From Blepharisma stoltei (taxonomy: Eukaryota > Ciliophora > Heterotrichea > Heterotrichida > Blepharismidae), in contig CAJZBQ010000021.1 in the NCBI GenBank assembly GCA_914767885.1, positions 62,001 to 126,000 of the forward strand: 64,000 nucleotides of DNA. The letters run 5' to 3'. The notes under the pieces were generated by a model. That model saw only the letters and a program-made list of their open reading frames with translations. It was not told where the DNA came from and ran no database searches. How positions within the stretch are numbered: the stretch's first letter is position 1; every line of letters begins with the position of its first letter. A program made the translations under genes and the position numbers. This document shows, in pieces, positions 34,463 through 45,545 of the stretch.

Positions 34463-35829
34463 TTACATTATTGATGAAGATAAACTACGGCGGGACGATA
34501 AAGTGTCGTCTGGCCTAAATCTGTGAGTGTCTTCGAGAAGCTTGTTAATCTTGTTTATTTCTCTTTTATATTGGTCATAGCCAGATTTTAAAGTAGAAAT
34601 TTCTTTATCTATTTGAGAAATTTCTTGGTTTTTTTCTGATAAAATTTTGCTTATTTTTAGAGAGTTTATTTTTGAGGGATTTTTTGAAAATTTTGATTTG
34701 TCTTTATAAGCAATTTCTAGCTGTATATTATTTAAATTGATAAATTAATAATAATTTGACCGATGAACCTTATTTTTTACGGCCTTTTTTAAGTGAAAAA
34801 GTATACTCGTTTTGCCCTGTCTTGAATTAAAAGATTTTTTAGCTGATCTATTTCTTCTTCTAAATACAAAATTTCTTCATTTATATCTTCTTGATTTCCT
34901 CTGCCTTCAAACTCCTCTATCTGTAATTTCAGTTCTTTTTGTAAAATTGCATATATCGTGAGCGCGGTTATAGATCGGCCTGAGAACCCTCCCTCCCCCT
35001 GACAGTTTCAACTTTATTGAAATCTACAAATTAAATTTGACTTGTCAAATCCTTAGTGAGGGACTTGTCATTTTGAATTATCAAATTAAAACTGTCAGGT
35101 GGTGGGGGTAGTTTCAGGTCGAGCCATACCTGTTTTGAAGGTATAAATTTTCACAGGCTTCTTTTATTTCTTCTAACCTCTGTGCAGATTTTTCACTCAT
35201 TTGTCCAACTTGGCTAATTTGTTGTTTGAGGTCCATGCATTCATTTTGGCAAGCTTGCAAAGCTTGCTCTAGCTCTTTTCCTTCATCTTCTAGCATAGAA
35301 ATTTCTATATTATTGGTTCCTTGTTTTTGAAAACCTTCTAAAAATTGGTTTCTTATTTTAAGCTCTAAATTTTCTTTTTCTAGTCTTTCTATTCTTTCCA
35401 TTAGATTTTCGTTGTCTAGTTTGCCGCTATAGCCTTCGATTGTGTCTGAGATTTCTTGGTTTTCTTTTTGGGTTTTTTTGATGGCTCCATGTCAAATGGC
35501 AGTGGATTCTTGCTAGTGTACATTTCATCGAAATACATTTTGGTCGAAAATTTTTAAATAGTGTGACATTTGGCTAAAATTTAACTTTTTTTCCGATCAA
35601 ATGTCTCACTATCAAAAGGTTTCAACCAAATTTCGACCAAAAGTACTTCTGTGAAATGCACACTATCAAAAATGCTGATCATGGACCCTTTTTTGATTTA
35701 AGCTCAAGTTCGCCGATTTCACTTTTGCATTGCTGATAGAGGCTATCTTTGATAATTTTTTCAGGAGTTTGAAGATCGTTAATGTGGAGCTCGCCAAAAT
35801 CGATAAAAGAGTCAACGTCTTTGTCCATA
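34463..35829 (-). CDS. unknown coiled-coil protein
   Basis: ATG 35829 (MDKDVDSFIDFGELH). After removing three IESs it is almost entirely coiled coil (MERIERLEKENLELKIRN; ILYLEEEIDQLKNLL), ending SSRRSLSSSIM and TAA. The ends of this gene and of myosin are about 10 bp apart and convergent. No family recognised. Two of its three IESs are palindromic, and one of those uses TGA instead of TA. Confidence 0.7.
34724..34803. other. IES, 80 bp, TA-bounded
   Basis: Joining gives LIQDRAKRVQLEIAYKDKS. Confidence 0.75.
34952..35125. repeat. palindromic IES P4, 174 bp, TA-bounded
   Basis: Arms CCCTGACAGTTT ... AAACTGTCAGG with CCTGA/TCAGG outer parts. Joining TA gives LYLQNRYAILQKELKLQ in frame. Confidence 0.78.
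35492..35678. repeat. palindromic IES P3, 187 bp, TCA-bounded
   Basis: Inverted arms (AGTGTACATTTC ... GAAATGCACACT, TTTTGGTCGAAA ... TTTCGACCAAAA). No in-frame TA join exists; TCA/TGA joining (35492 and 35679) gives KSKKGPWHGAIKKTQKE in frame. Confidence 0.7.
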
Positions 35830-36195
35830 ATGAAAAATAAAATATGATTTAATTCAAAATAATTAAATAGTAATTTTGTATAATTATAAAAGTTAAGGTT
35901 TATCTCACTATAATAAATAAAAATCGATATAGCTTAAACACAATTATTTAATTCATAATCTGTGAATATAAGGGATATACTTAGTTGCCAAGAATAGCTC
36001 ACTAAGGGGCATTTTTTGATTGGCCGGATAATGCTGGCTTACCAAATTCGTTGACATGCCATATTTTCTGGCTAACCAAATTTAAGAATGGCGAACCAAA
36101 AAAGTTCTTTAGTGGGATATTCTTGGCAAGAGGTATAAGCTATAATAACAAGTTAAATGTTTCAATTTTTTTTGACTCCTATTAGATTTTCTTAA
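35830..36195. repeat. intergenic region with foldback P5
   Basis: Foldback with outer arms TTGCCAAGAATA ... TATTCTTGGCAA (about 35979-36132). No gene frame. Confidence 0.7.
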
Positions 36196-36583
36196 CTCCC
36201 CCCCCCCCCCTCCGTGAGCGAACAAAAAAATTTTGTTCGCTCACGGAGGGGGGTTAATTTTTTTTTTTAAAAAAAATTTATATATAAATTTTATAAAAAA
36301 TATTTTTTTCGAAATTAAAAAAAATCCTAATTTGCAAAAATTGGGAAGCAAATATTAATTTAATTTGCAAAATTTATGTTTTAAAACGCAATTTGTTTAA
36401 AATTAAACAGAATTAGCTCTAGATTTCATTATACTAATTATCACTTATATATCAAAAATTTTTTTCCATTAAAATTTTTTCTATTAAAAAAATTTTTGTT
36501 CACTCACGGAGGGTGGGTTTTTGGTCAAAAAATGGCGATTTTTTTCTAATGGTTTTGTTCGCTCACGGAGGGGGGGGGGGGAG
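36196..36583. mobile_element. family A element, copy A4 (388 bp), intergenic
   Basis: CTCCCCCCCCCCCTCCGTGAG ends, TAA at 36193-36195 and 36584-36586. Near-identical interior to A5, A6, A8 and A9. Hairpin end on the left. Confidence 0.93.
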
Positions 36584-36778
36584 TAAGGGTATTATTATAG
36601 AACATAATGAAATTAACCTAATGCAACCTAAATAAATTTGCAAATAGCTTATATAATCATTTAAAATTGCTACTACAAACAGCAATGTGCACAATTTCTA
36701 ATATATTGCCTTAACAAGTCTATTGAAAATCCGCATACCGCATAATATTTTAAATAATAGCTTTATAGCCCAATCTAA

Positions 36779-37023
36779 CTCCCCTTTAAATTATCAGTAA
36801 GCTATCGATTTATGGGCAAATTAACCCTCCTTTAAATTAAACAAGATAATTATATGCCACCAAAATCAAAATTTAGCTTTTTTTTAAAAGCATAAGTAAA
36901 ATATTATTTAAATAATAAATAATTTATAATTTATTTTCTAATAATTGTTTTGCTAACTTTTTTTTTAATATAAAAAATCATCTTTTTTTAATGGAACAGA
37001 TTTTTTTTTCAATTTATAAGGAG
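36779..37023. mobile_element. family C element, copy C2 (245 bp), intergenic
   Basis: Starts CTCCCCTTTAAATT, with a second copy CCTCCTTTAAATTAAAC about 50 bp inside. Ends TTTATAAGGAG. TAA at 36776-36778 and 37024-37026. It lies just upstream of the kinase gene. Confidence 0.8.
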
Positions 37024-37096
37024 TAAGCAAAAATAAATTTAATATTAAATCCACAGCTAAATGATTATTTAAAATTAGCAAAACATTTATTCAACG

Positions 37097-39733
37097 ATGA
37101 GGATAATAGTTCGCTACCTAGAGCAAAATATTGAACTAATCGTCGACGCTAATGCTAAGGTCAAAGATCTTCAATTAGAAATCAGCAGAATCACCTCAAT
37201 ACCTCCAAATTTGCAAAAATTAAGTTTTCTTAATTCAGGGAATAAAGTATCCCATCTATATTAACTTCACCATAACTTTTAACACGCCAATTCATCTTTA
37301 TTCCCCAAACCAGCATTATCCTTCCCAATTCTACTATCACCCTTACCATAATTTTCTTAAAAATAATATAGGCATTCCTCCCTTCTTCCTCCAAGCTGTC
37401 CTATTACAACATCAAAGACCGCAGTGTCTTATTTCTCGAGCAAGTAATTTCTACATAGAAAACCATTGATAACCCTCAATCCCCTGACGAGGACGTCCGC
37501 ATTGTCAGAAGATACTCCCACCAAGCTTCCCAAGACGAAATTGGGACTATTTATCAAGAACAAAATGCCCATAGAGCTATGAGCTATTGTTATGAAAGCG
37601 AAAATTCAAATAACCTCGCTGAATGGGTCACCAAAGCTGTTATTGCTTGTAGAGAAGGCAATGCAGAAGGCCTAATAGAGACTTTACAAGACTACCAGGT
37701 CTGAAGAGGCAGCAAGTTACAAGAAGAAGATGTAGGAGAGCTTTTAAATAGTCCTTATAATGGCCAATGAAGCTGCATTCACTATGCCTGCTATATGAAT
37801 CATGTAAATATTCTGAAAGAGCTATTAGAACTTGGAGTAAACTGTAATAATATTACTGACGACCAATGGACACCTTTGCAAATTTCAGCTTACCAAGGGA
37901 ATATCCATTGTGTAGAGCTTTTTTAGGTATTAAAAAAGGGTAAATAATTATTTTTTAAAAAAAAAATTACTGTAATTTATTCATACTCCGAGCTTTTATT
38001 GGCACATCCACTTATACAGATTAACTTAATGACTGCAGTTAGAGGGTCAGCCCTACATATGGCAGCTGTAAGAGGGCATTTTGAGATAGTCAAACTCCTA
38101 TTAGAAAATAAAGCTGATATAGGATTAGAAGACCCTGATCATAAAACTGCCCTGGAACTGTCTTCTGATAGAAAAATTGCAGAATTGATCCCTAAATATA
38201 ACGGAGTAAAAATGCTAGAAAGGTTTGGCCAGAAAAATTATGAAAAACCGCTAGGGTTTTGTGGAGAAGTTTGGAGCACTGGGACATGGCATATAAACGA
38301 TAAAATTGTGTTTTTGATACTGGACTCAGAAAAAGGCAAATTTATGCATTATGATCAGAGAGATTCATATATAGAAGAAAAGCAGCCTGAAATAACAGTG
38401 CCTTTTGAAGATATCACGAAGGTGATTGCTGATGAAGTTTTAAATGATAAATATGCTATTTTTTAATATTTTTAATAAATAATTCGCAGTGATTTCCTAT
38501 TTTTTAGAAAAATATAATAAAAACTTCAATATAAGCTTTTTATTTTATATATAAAAATATACTTTTTTTCAGTTATAACAAAAGATATTACCTTGAAATA
38601 TTATACACAGTATCAAGATATGACTGAAGAATGGACCAGAAGGGTTGACTGATGCATAGTCTATTTTCACCATGAAGCCAGACTAAAAAATGCCAAAGCA
38701 TTTACAGTCCCAAAAAAAATTCCAGTAAAATCACAGAAAAAAATTGTATATGAAGAAGAGCCATATGAAAATATAGGAGAATCTGCAATTAAAAAAAGCA
38801 GCTTTGAAATATTAGGGGAGATTGGATCTGGAAGCTTCGGAAATGTATATCAAGTAAGGAAAAAAGATTCAGGCGAAATTTTTGCAATGAAAGCGCTGAG
38901 TAAGCCTATGCTGATTTCGAAAAATCAGCTGAAATATGCGGTGGCTGAGTGTAAAATATTGAAAGCCATTATACCATTTTTATATAAATATATATAATTA
39001 ATTTAGAATTTTAAAATTATAGCTTTTTATATGCAAAAGTTATAAATTCCCATTTATTGTTAGGCTTTATTGAGCCTTTCAATCACAAAGCTACCTTTAT
39101 ATGATATTGGAATTCTGCCCAAATGGCGACTTTTCCAGTCTGCTACAACTAGCTGGCCATTTATCAACAGAAGTCGCGAAATTTTATATCGCAGAAATGA
39201 TTCTTGCTATTGAATATCTCCATTCTTTTGATATCATTTATAGAGACCTCAAGCCTCAAAACTTGCTGCTGGACAGTGAAGGGCATATAAAACTGACTGA
39301 TTTCGGCCTTTCTAAAGAAAATGTTTCAGACAATGAGCCAGCAATGTCTTTTTGTGGGTCTCCTGCTTATCTACCTCCTGAAGTTTTAGCACAAACTGGT
39401 TGTGGGAAATCAGCTGATATATATAGCATTGGGACTAATTTATATGAAATGCTGGTAGGAAAGCCTCCGTTTTATACAGAAAATGTAGCTAAGCTTTACA
39501 AAAGAATTAGTAAGTCAAGCATTAAGTTTCCTGAGGATATTAATGAAGATGCGATGGATTTAATACAAAAAGTTATGGTAAAAAATCCTGAGGAGAGGCC
39601 TTTTATTCATGAAGTCAAAGCACATAGATTTTTTGAAGGGGTGGATTGGGATAATATGCTGCAAAAAAAGATGACACCTCCTATCAATATAAAAAATCTA
39701 AGAAATCTACGATCTTCACATGTGATTTCTTAG
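37097..39733 (+). CDS. AGC-type protein kinase with ubiquitin-like, ankyrin and PH domains
   Basis: ATG 37097. N-terminal ubiquitin-like fold (MRIIVRYLEQNIELIV ... SYYNIKDRSVLFLEQ), then ankyrin repeats (NSPYNGQWSCIHYACYMNHV; GSALHMAAVRGHFEIVKLLL), a PH domain (WSTGTWHINDKIVFLILD ... MTEEWTRRVDW) and a kinase domain: GSGSFGNVYQV, catalytic Lys in FAMKAL, YRDLKPQN, DFGLSKE, YLPPEVL. All catalytic residues are present. It ends with AGC-like PPINI. The PH-kinase pairing recalls AKT-type membrane-recruited kinases; the UBL and ankyrin additions are unusual. Four eliminated segments interrupt it, and one junction (near 37256-37390) is not solved. Confidence 0.8.
37256..37390. other. probable IES, boundaries unresolved
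   Basis: Breaks the ubiquitin-like domain after LNSGNKVSHL. Coding resumes by SYYNIKDRS. TA joins found either leave a stop or drop a few residues. Confidence 0.5.
37444..37458 (+). other. 15-nt intron
   Basis: GTAATTTCTACATAG between LFLEQ and KTIDNPQSP. Removal deletes the in-frame TAG. Confidence 0.88.
37915..37989. other. IES, 75 bp, 8-bp direct repeat, no TA join
   Basis: GAGCTTTT occurs at 37915 and 37990. Only collapse on this repeat gives the ankyrin consensus HCVELLLAHPLIQIN; the nearby TA join shifts the frame. Confidence 0.7.
38457..38573. other. IES, 117 bp, TA-bounded
   Basis: Inside the PH domain. Joining gives LNDKYAITKDITLKYYTQ. Confidence 0.75.
38970..39042. other. IES, 73 bp, TA-bounded
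   Basis: Inside the kinase N-lobe. Joining gives ECKILKAIKFPFIVRLYWAF, with Trp from TGA. Confidence 0.85.
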
Positions 39734-40039
39734 GCTTGTAGGAGATTGTCGTAATTAATTACTAATCATTGTTGATATCAGAAAAATAATTAAATACATA
39801 ATCTTTTAACAAGCATTAGGATGGCTTGACATTATATTATAGTCAGATTACTCTATAATTCGAGATCTATATTTTTAATATCAAATAGCAACAGAACTCG
39901 TATTCTAACTCTATTTTTCTATTTAATTGCAAATTTCTCATTGTTCATTGCCTTGCTTTTTAGCCAGCTTGCTTTTCTAAATAAAACTCCCATTTATTCG
40001 CAATTCTATTAAAAATATGTGTTGTAATCATAAAAGATA
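39734..40039. other. AT-rich intergenic spacer
   Basis: Between the AGC kinase and DCAF7, both plus strand. No frame or repeat seen. Confidence 0.5.
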
Positions 40040-41145
40040 ATGTCATCTCTTCAAAGGCTACTTGGCGACGGAAGGGACACAAGTTCCGAAGATAACACCA
40101 GTTCCTCAAGTGAAGTTTACACCTATCTAGCCCCATGAGCAGTGTATTCTTTTAATTTTTCAAGTAATCCTCACTATCCTTTTCAGCTTGCTTTAGGGTC
40201 CTTTATAGAAGACACCAACAACAGCATACAAATAATCCAGCTGCTTCCAGAACAAGCCCGATTTGAGGTAAAAACGACCATTCCACATACATACGCCCCT
40301 ACCAAAATAATGTGAATCCCTGATCTTGAAGGCTCACATCCCCACTTAATGGCCACTTCAAGTGATCACTTGCGTATCTGGCGACAAGACGAGTCTGGAC
40401 TAAGCTCAGTGTCAAGCCTTGTGAATAACCGTCACAGTGACTACTGTGGCCCAATTACCAGTTTTGACTGGAATGCTAATGATTTGACGATGATTGGGAC
40501 TGCAAGCATTGATTCGACATGTACTATATGGGATATTGAGAGGCAAGCTATGAAAAAACAGATATTGACACATACAAAGGAAGTTAATGATATTGCGTTT
40601 GGGCATGATCCCAATATTTTTGCTAGTGTAGGCGCTGATGGGTCAGTCCGAAGGTTCGACTTAAGGAGCTTAGAACAGTGCACAATTCTCTATGAAAGCC
40701 AAGGGTATGCTAACACCCTATAAAATAGAATAAAAAAGATTTAAATTTTTTTTATAGAAATTCATAGAAAATCTAATATATCCCTTTACTTAGACTAGCC
40801 TGAAATAAAATCGACCCAAATTATATAGCAATTATTATGATGGACTCTCCTACTGTGACTATTTTAGATGTCAGGTCTCCTGGGATGCCTTTAGCAGTGC
40901 TGCAAAGTCACCAGAACTTTGTAAATGCGATATCATGGGCTCCTAACTCAAGTTGTTATATATGTACAGCTGGAGATGACAGACAAGCCTTGATATGGGA
41001 TTTGAGAAGAAGTTTAGGAGAAATAAGGGAGCCTATGATGGTCTATAATGCAGAAGCAGAAATCATAAACCTCAGCTGGTCAGTGCTGCAGCCTAACTGG
41101 GTAGCTATAGCTTATAATAAAAGTCTCCAATTACTAAAGCTTTAA
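40040..41145 (+). CDS. DCAF7: DCAF7/WDR68 (TTG1/LWD-type) WD40 protein
   Basis: Seven-bladed WD40 scaffold that binds DYRK kinases and DDB1-CUL4. ATG 40040. Diagnostic stretches: YLAPWAVYSFNFS, LALGSFIEDTNNSIQI, TKIMWIPDLEG, SFDWNANDLTMIGTASIDST, HTKEVNDIAFG, FASVGADGSVRRFDLR, LRLAWNKIDPNY and SWAPNSSCYICTAGDDRQAL. Two Trp that are conserved in the family are TGA (in APW and IMW). One 68-bp IES is removed. Full length, about 340 residues, with TAA stop. Confidence 0.95.
40719..40786. other. IES, 68 bp, TA-bounded
   Basis: Joining gives GYANTLLRLAWNKIDPNY, matching the family's LLRLCWNKQDPNY. Confidence 0.93.
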
Positions 41146-41200
41146 TTTGTGTTATAATAAATGGAAAATTTATATAAAAATCGTTAAATTTCCACATATT

Positions 41201-42856
41201 ATGAGCGGAAATAACGTTTACCCATATGAAAGGATTGCCCATCTAGAAAATAACTCATATATTTATGGTGAGCCTATATAGTGTTTTGCCTTAATTTTAC
41301 TATTAAAATTTTTTATTTTTTATAAATTAAATGATTTATACTTATTTATAATAGTCGTAATCTTATTTTTTTATAGTAAATATATGAGAATATTTATTTT
41401 AAATAGTATAAAATATTTAAATATATAGAAAATTCCTGGGGATAGCGCGGAATACGCTATCCCCAGGACCAAACCGGGATCGGATCCCACATGGAACGAG
41501 GGTTCCATGTGTGGATCCATTTTTCACACGTGAAAGTAAATATCTCACATGTAAAAAATGGATCCACACATGGAACTCCCGTTCCATGTGTGAATCCGAT
41601 CCCGGTTGGTCCTGGGGATAGCGTATTCCGCGCTATCCCCAGGAATTATCTATACCTTTTCCATCAGCTAATATTTCTCCTGTAGAAGACTATGACCAAT
41701 CTCTACATGAAAATAATTCAAATGAAGAAAAAAGTGAGAATTTTGTTGAACAAGAAACAGAAGACAATAGAGTTATCTTGCAAGAAAGCCCATACCAGGA
41801 AAGCCCAAATAGGTTTAAGGACATTGAAAGCAGCATTGAAAGACAGATTGTTGAAAAAGAAGCATATTGGTCAAGAAAATCAGCTGAAATAAGAGAAACC
41901 TGGAAGCAGCTGCAGCTGAATAATATAGAAAGATCACAGTCTCCGCCTGCAAGAAGGCCATTATCCAATAGAAACACATCTCCTGGAAGCTCTAAGCATA
42001 TAAGGCCAGCCTCAACTCGAAATAAATCAAAATCAACTGTAAAAAAATCAAAATATGAGCACATAAATAACAAATATTCCAAAATTAACACAAAAAGTCC
42101 TTATTGCCGGTCAACTTTTTCCCAAGAGGTGAGAGTCATGGAAAATCAGCCATATACTTATAGTAAAAAAAAGGTAAAAAAGAGCAATACAAAGAAAAAT
42201 TTAGAAGAAGAGATGCTTGATAGGATTATAAAAGTGGTCGAAAAGCATTCAAAATTGTGCCCTCATTTAAAGAGCGAGGTGGATCAGGGTTGTCATTCCC
42301 TCTGCATTTTTGGCATGCCCAGTCATTATCAAGCCATTTTCTAACTCCCCCCCCCCTCCGTGAGCGAACAAAACCATTAGAAAAAATCGCCATTTTTTGA
42401 CCCAAAAAACCCACCCTCCGTGAGTGAACAAAAATTTTTTTAATAGAAAAAATTTTAATGGAAAAAAATTTTGATATATAAGTGATAATTAGTATAATGA
42501 AATCTAGAGCTAATTCTGTTTAATTTTAAACAAATTGCGTTTTAAAACATAAATTTTGCAAATTAAATTAATATTTGCTTCCCAATTTTTGCAAATTAGG
42601 ATTTTTTTAAATTTCGAAAAAAATATTTTTTATAAAAATTTATATATAAATTTTTTTTAAAAAAAAAAATTAACCCCCCTCCGTGAGCGAACAAAATTTT
42701 TTTGTTCGCTCACGGAGGGGGGGGGGAGTAAGAAAAAAAAATTTTAAAAAGTCTGATAAGGAAAATATTACCTATTTTCTGGCTATTAAAACGTACAAAA
42801 AAACATGCACCATGGATCAGATAAGAAAAGAGACTCTGAAAGCTAAATGGCGGTAA
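41201..42856 (+). CDS. unknown basic protein
   Basis: ATG 41201 (MSGNNVYPYERIAHLENNS). After removing two long IESs: an acidic N-terminal region, a helical segment (DRFKDIESSIERQ-like, WKQLQLNNIERSQSPP), a basic low-complexity linker (STVKKSKYEHINNKYSK) and a C-terminal helix-rich part (EEMLDRIIKVVEKHSKLCPH) ending IRKETLKAKWR and TAA. No family recognised. Both IESs are long; one carries a palindrome and the other a family A element. Confidence 0.65.
41277..41652. repeat. IES, 376 bp, TA-bounded, containing palindrome P6
   Basis: Joining gives IYGEPIPFPSANISPVED. The right half is a strong foldback, 41427-41643 (CCTGGGGATAGCGCGGAATA ... TATTCCGCGCTATCCCCAGG), AT-rich on its left. Confidence 0.8.
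42268..42728. other. IES, 461 bp, TA-bounded, containing element A5
   Basis: Removal between TA at 42268 and 42729 gives SKLCPHLRKKNFKKSDKE in frame. Removal of A5 alone would leave a TAA stop, so the excised unit includes 77 bp of non-element DNA. Confidence 0.7.
42345..42728. mobile_element. family A element, copy A5 (384 bp)
   Basis: CTCCCCCCCCCTCCGTGAGCG ends, TAA at 42342-42344 and 42729-42731. Hairpin end on the right. Confidence 0.93.
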
Positions 42857-42979
42857 TAATAAAAAATAATGTAAAAATGCTTATATGTGAAAAGTTTGAT
42901 GGCGTTATTTTATAATTATCGTATAAGTCTATGCACAGAAAAAAATAGAAGAAAAATCTGGCCATCAGCTTTGGTTTTC

Positions 42980-45293
42980 TTAATGCCTGAACCTGACTTG
43001 ATTCCAGATATTTTTGTGCATTTTTTTCTTGTTTTTATTTTTTTTCTTTTTCCTCTTCCCAATATCAAGTTTTCGATCATACTCGTCCTTAACATACCCA
43101 AGCGGGGCATCGTCTCTTTTCCAAATACTCTTAAACTCTCCATTTTCATAATTTATTGGCCTTACTTTCATCATTTTTGGCTCATTTTTGTAATTATTAT
43201 CTTTTTTCTCTTTTTTTTCCAAAATTTCTCCATTCAATACCAATTTTCTATAAAAAATAAAAAAAATTCCTCTCTATTTTGTTTAAATAATTTATATAAT
43301 TACCCTATATATTTTTTCTCTTTTAAAAGGCAAAAAATTCTCACTTTTTTGTTTTTGTGGGACATCTTTTACTTCTAATTTCTCATGAATGTGAAATATT
43401 GACGTATCTTCAGGGACGCTGGTTTCTGCAGTAGATGTTGGAGACTCAATTTGTTTTGTTATACAATTTCTCTTACTCCCCCCCCCCCCTCCGTGAGCGA
43501 AACAAAACCATTAGAAAAATCGCCATTTTTTGACCAAAAACCCACCCTCCGTGAGTGAACAAAAATTGTTTTAATAGAAAAAATTTTAATGGAAAAAATT
43601 TTTGATATATAAGTGATAATTAGTATAATGAAATCTAGAGCTAATTCTGTTTAATTTTAAAACAAATTGCGTTTTAAAACATAAATTTTGCAAATTAAAT
43701 TAATATTTGCTTCCCAATTTTTGCAAATTAGGATTTTTTTTAAATTTCGAAAAAAATATTTTTTATAAAATTTATATATAGATTTTTTTTTAAAAAAAAA
43801 AATTAACCCCCTCCGTGAGCGAACAAAATTTTTTTGTTCGCTCACGGAGGGGGGGGGGGGGGAGTTATAAAATAAAATATAAGCAGAGCTGTGATTTATG
43901 ACCCTTGAAAAAGACGCTTGAGAAATACTAGAATCGTTAGCTTCATACCACATATCATTTGGTGCCTTCAAAAAGGCATAATAATGCCCTGACCTACATG
44001 TATATCCAACATGTATTAGGACTGCATAAAGTTGGTAATCAGACTCTCCTTTTAATAGTAAAAATGGATCTATTGACAGCTTTTCTGGGAATTTTACCTG
44101 CCTCATGTCTTTTTTGCCTGTATTTGTGAACCTTTTTAGATGTAGTGTTAATATCATCGGGGCTGTTTTTATGGTATATTGTTTTGTGGCTGGCATTTTA
44201 GCTTTGCATCGCTCACAAAAATATTTGTTTGGGCCGTCTATTCTATATTTAAGAATTAATTTATAAGAAAAATTGATTAAAACGTAATTTAATAGAAAAA
44301 TGCTTGGAATTGTAGGAAAGTTGGGAATAGTTTTTTATTAAAAGGATAATTTTTCTTTGCGGCAAAAATGAGCCAAGCATTTTTCTAAATCACTTGAAAT
44401 GACCTCCAAAGAAAGGTCAAGATAAGGTTCATAAGTTAAAGACTCATATTGACAGGTTTGGCATTGGACTTTGCTCCTTACTCTCCCTAATTTTAAAAGC
44501 AAACCATTTAAAAAATACCTATTATACAATTTTTATTAAAAAAAAAAAAAGTATACATAATATTTATACGAATCTCTAGCTAATTACAATAATTTAAGAC
44601 AGCTTGCATTCTGCGATATATTATAAATTAAAATTTTGAATATATGCAAATTGATATTTTTTATAATCCGAAAAAAAAATTATATATAATTTTAATATAA
44701 AAAGTTTTAACAAAATACTACTCCCCTTGTAAACAAAAAAGTTGCTCAATCTAATGGAGGAAATAGAGTTCCACCAAATGTGCTTTGAATGAAGTCATTA
44801 GGTCCAAGCCTATTTACCAGGAATCTCAAAAGCTCATGTGCATCTTCTTGTCGGCCGAGGCTGAACTGCCGTCCAAAACGAGGAATATTCCTTAGAAATT
44901 CTTCAGGAATATTATACTTTATCACAAAAATGCTGTCGCAGTCCATTTTTATACAAAAATAAGCAATACCCTGAAAATGCCTAATAATTCATATATAAAA
45001 GGCATAGATCGGCTTGTGAAAAGTTTTTTCAAGGCACAAAGGACGCAAAAAACCTTATTGCACTGATGCTTTACATTTTGTATGGGTGGGGTATACAATA
45101 AACACTGCAAGGTCGAGTTCAAAAAGCAAGTGTTTCCGAGGTTTTTGAAGCCAGTAGAAACTCCTTGCTTTGATTTTCACTTAAGAAGCTGAGAATTTTC
45201 ATTTGTAGGAGAAGAGCTGACCTGGTTGGCGGCTTCAAACTTAATTCGTCTTGGTAGAAGCTGCTCTTCTTGCCATAGTGAATTTTCTGTCAT
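42980..45293 (-). CDS. ubiquitin carboxyl-terminal hydrolase (USP family)
   Basis: Cys protease that removes ubiquitin. ATG 45293. Cys box GFKNLGNTCFLNSTLQCL with the nucleophile, GRQEDAHELLRFL, STFGG then VRSKVQCQTCQYES with zinc-type CxxC, second CxxC (CERCKAKMPA), LTLHLKRFTNTG, and His box HVGYTCRSGHYYAF with MWYEANDSSI. All catalytic residues are seen. A Lys-rich tail (RKKKKNKNKKK) suggests nucleolar location, as in USP36/USP42-type enzymes (inference). Interrupted by element A6, a decayed family A copy inside an IES, and three more IESs. Confidence 0.92.
43249..43305. other. IES, 57 bp, TA-bounded
   Basis: Joining gives FKREKIYRKLVLNGEILE in the USP tail. Confidence 0.65.
43476..43864. 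mobile_element. family A element, copy A6 (389 bp)
   Basis: TTA at 43473-43475 and 43865-43867. Removal with one TTA gives SAYILFYKRNCITKQIES in the USP gene. A 70-bp-spaced direct second copy of the end lies on the left, hairpin on the right. Confidence 0.93.
44239..44346. other. IES, 108 bp, TA-bounded
   Basis: Joining gives CRKEKLDGPNKYFCERC in the USP domain. Confidence 0.85.
44488..44753. mobile_element. IES, 266 bp, a decayed family A element (A7)
   Basis: TA joining gives QSTFGGTLGRVRSKVQCQ, the USP consensus. The interior still aligns with family A: a degraded right hairpin (CTCCCCTTGTAAACAAAAAA / GTTGCTCAATCTAATGGAGG) and the ATATATAA / CTAGCTAATT core. The TNA duplication is no longer recognisable; only TA remains. 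Confidence 0.75.
44920..44993. other. IES, 74 bp, TA-bounded
   Basis: Joining gives SRSMPFIKYNIPEEFLR in the USP gene. Confidence 0.75.
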
Positions 45294-45545
45294 TGTTTAC
45301 AAGCCATTAATATTCATATTTTTCAAAGAGATTTCATAAAATAATAGTTTTCCTTATGATTTCATGCCTGAATAAAGATTTTTTCCCCATTTTTTTCTCA
45401 AAAAATAATGAAATCAAAATTTATCTTTTTTCCTCAGAAATTATTTGTACAAGCCATTTATGGCTCAATCTATAGGATTTAGCTAAAAATTTATTTAAAC
45501 CAATATGAAAATTCATCATAATTTTTCAACAAAATTATTCCTCTT

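Noticed and set aside
42887-43378. Plus-strand hydrophobic frame of 163 codons
   Set aside because: Antisense of the Lys-rich tail of the ubiquitin protease. AT-rich antisense codons look hydrophobic.
43657-44196. Frames ending in [17 protein letters not shown]
   Set aside because: The tail is translation of the family A element end. It appears after several unrelated genes and is not protein.
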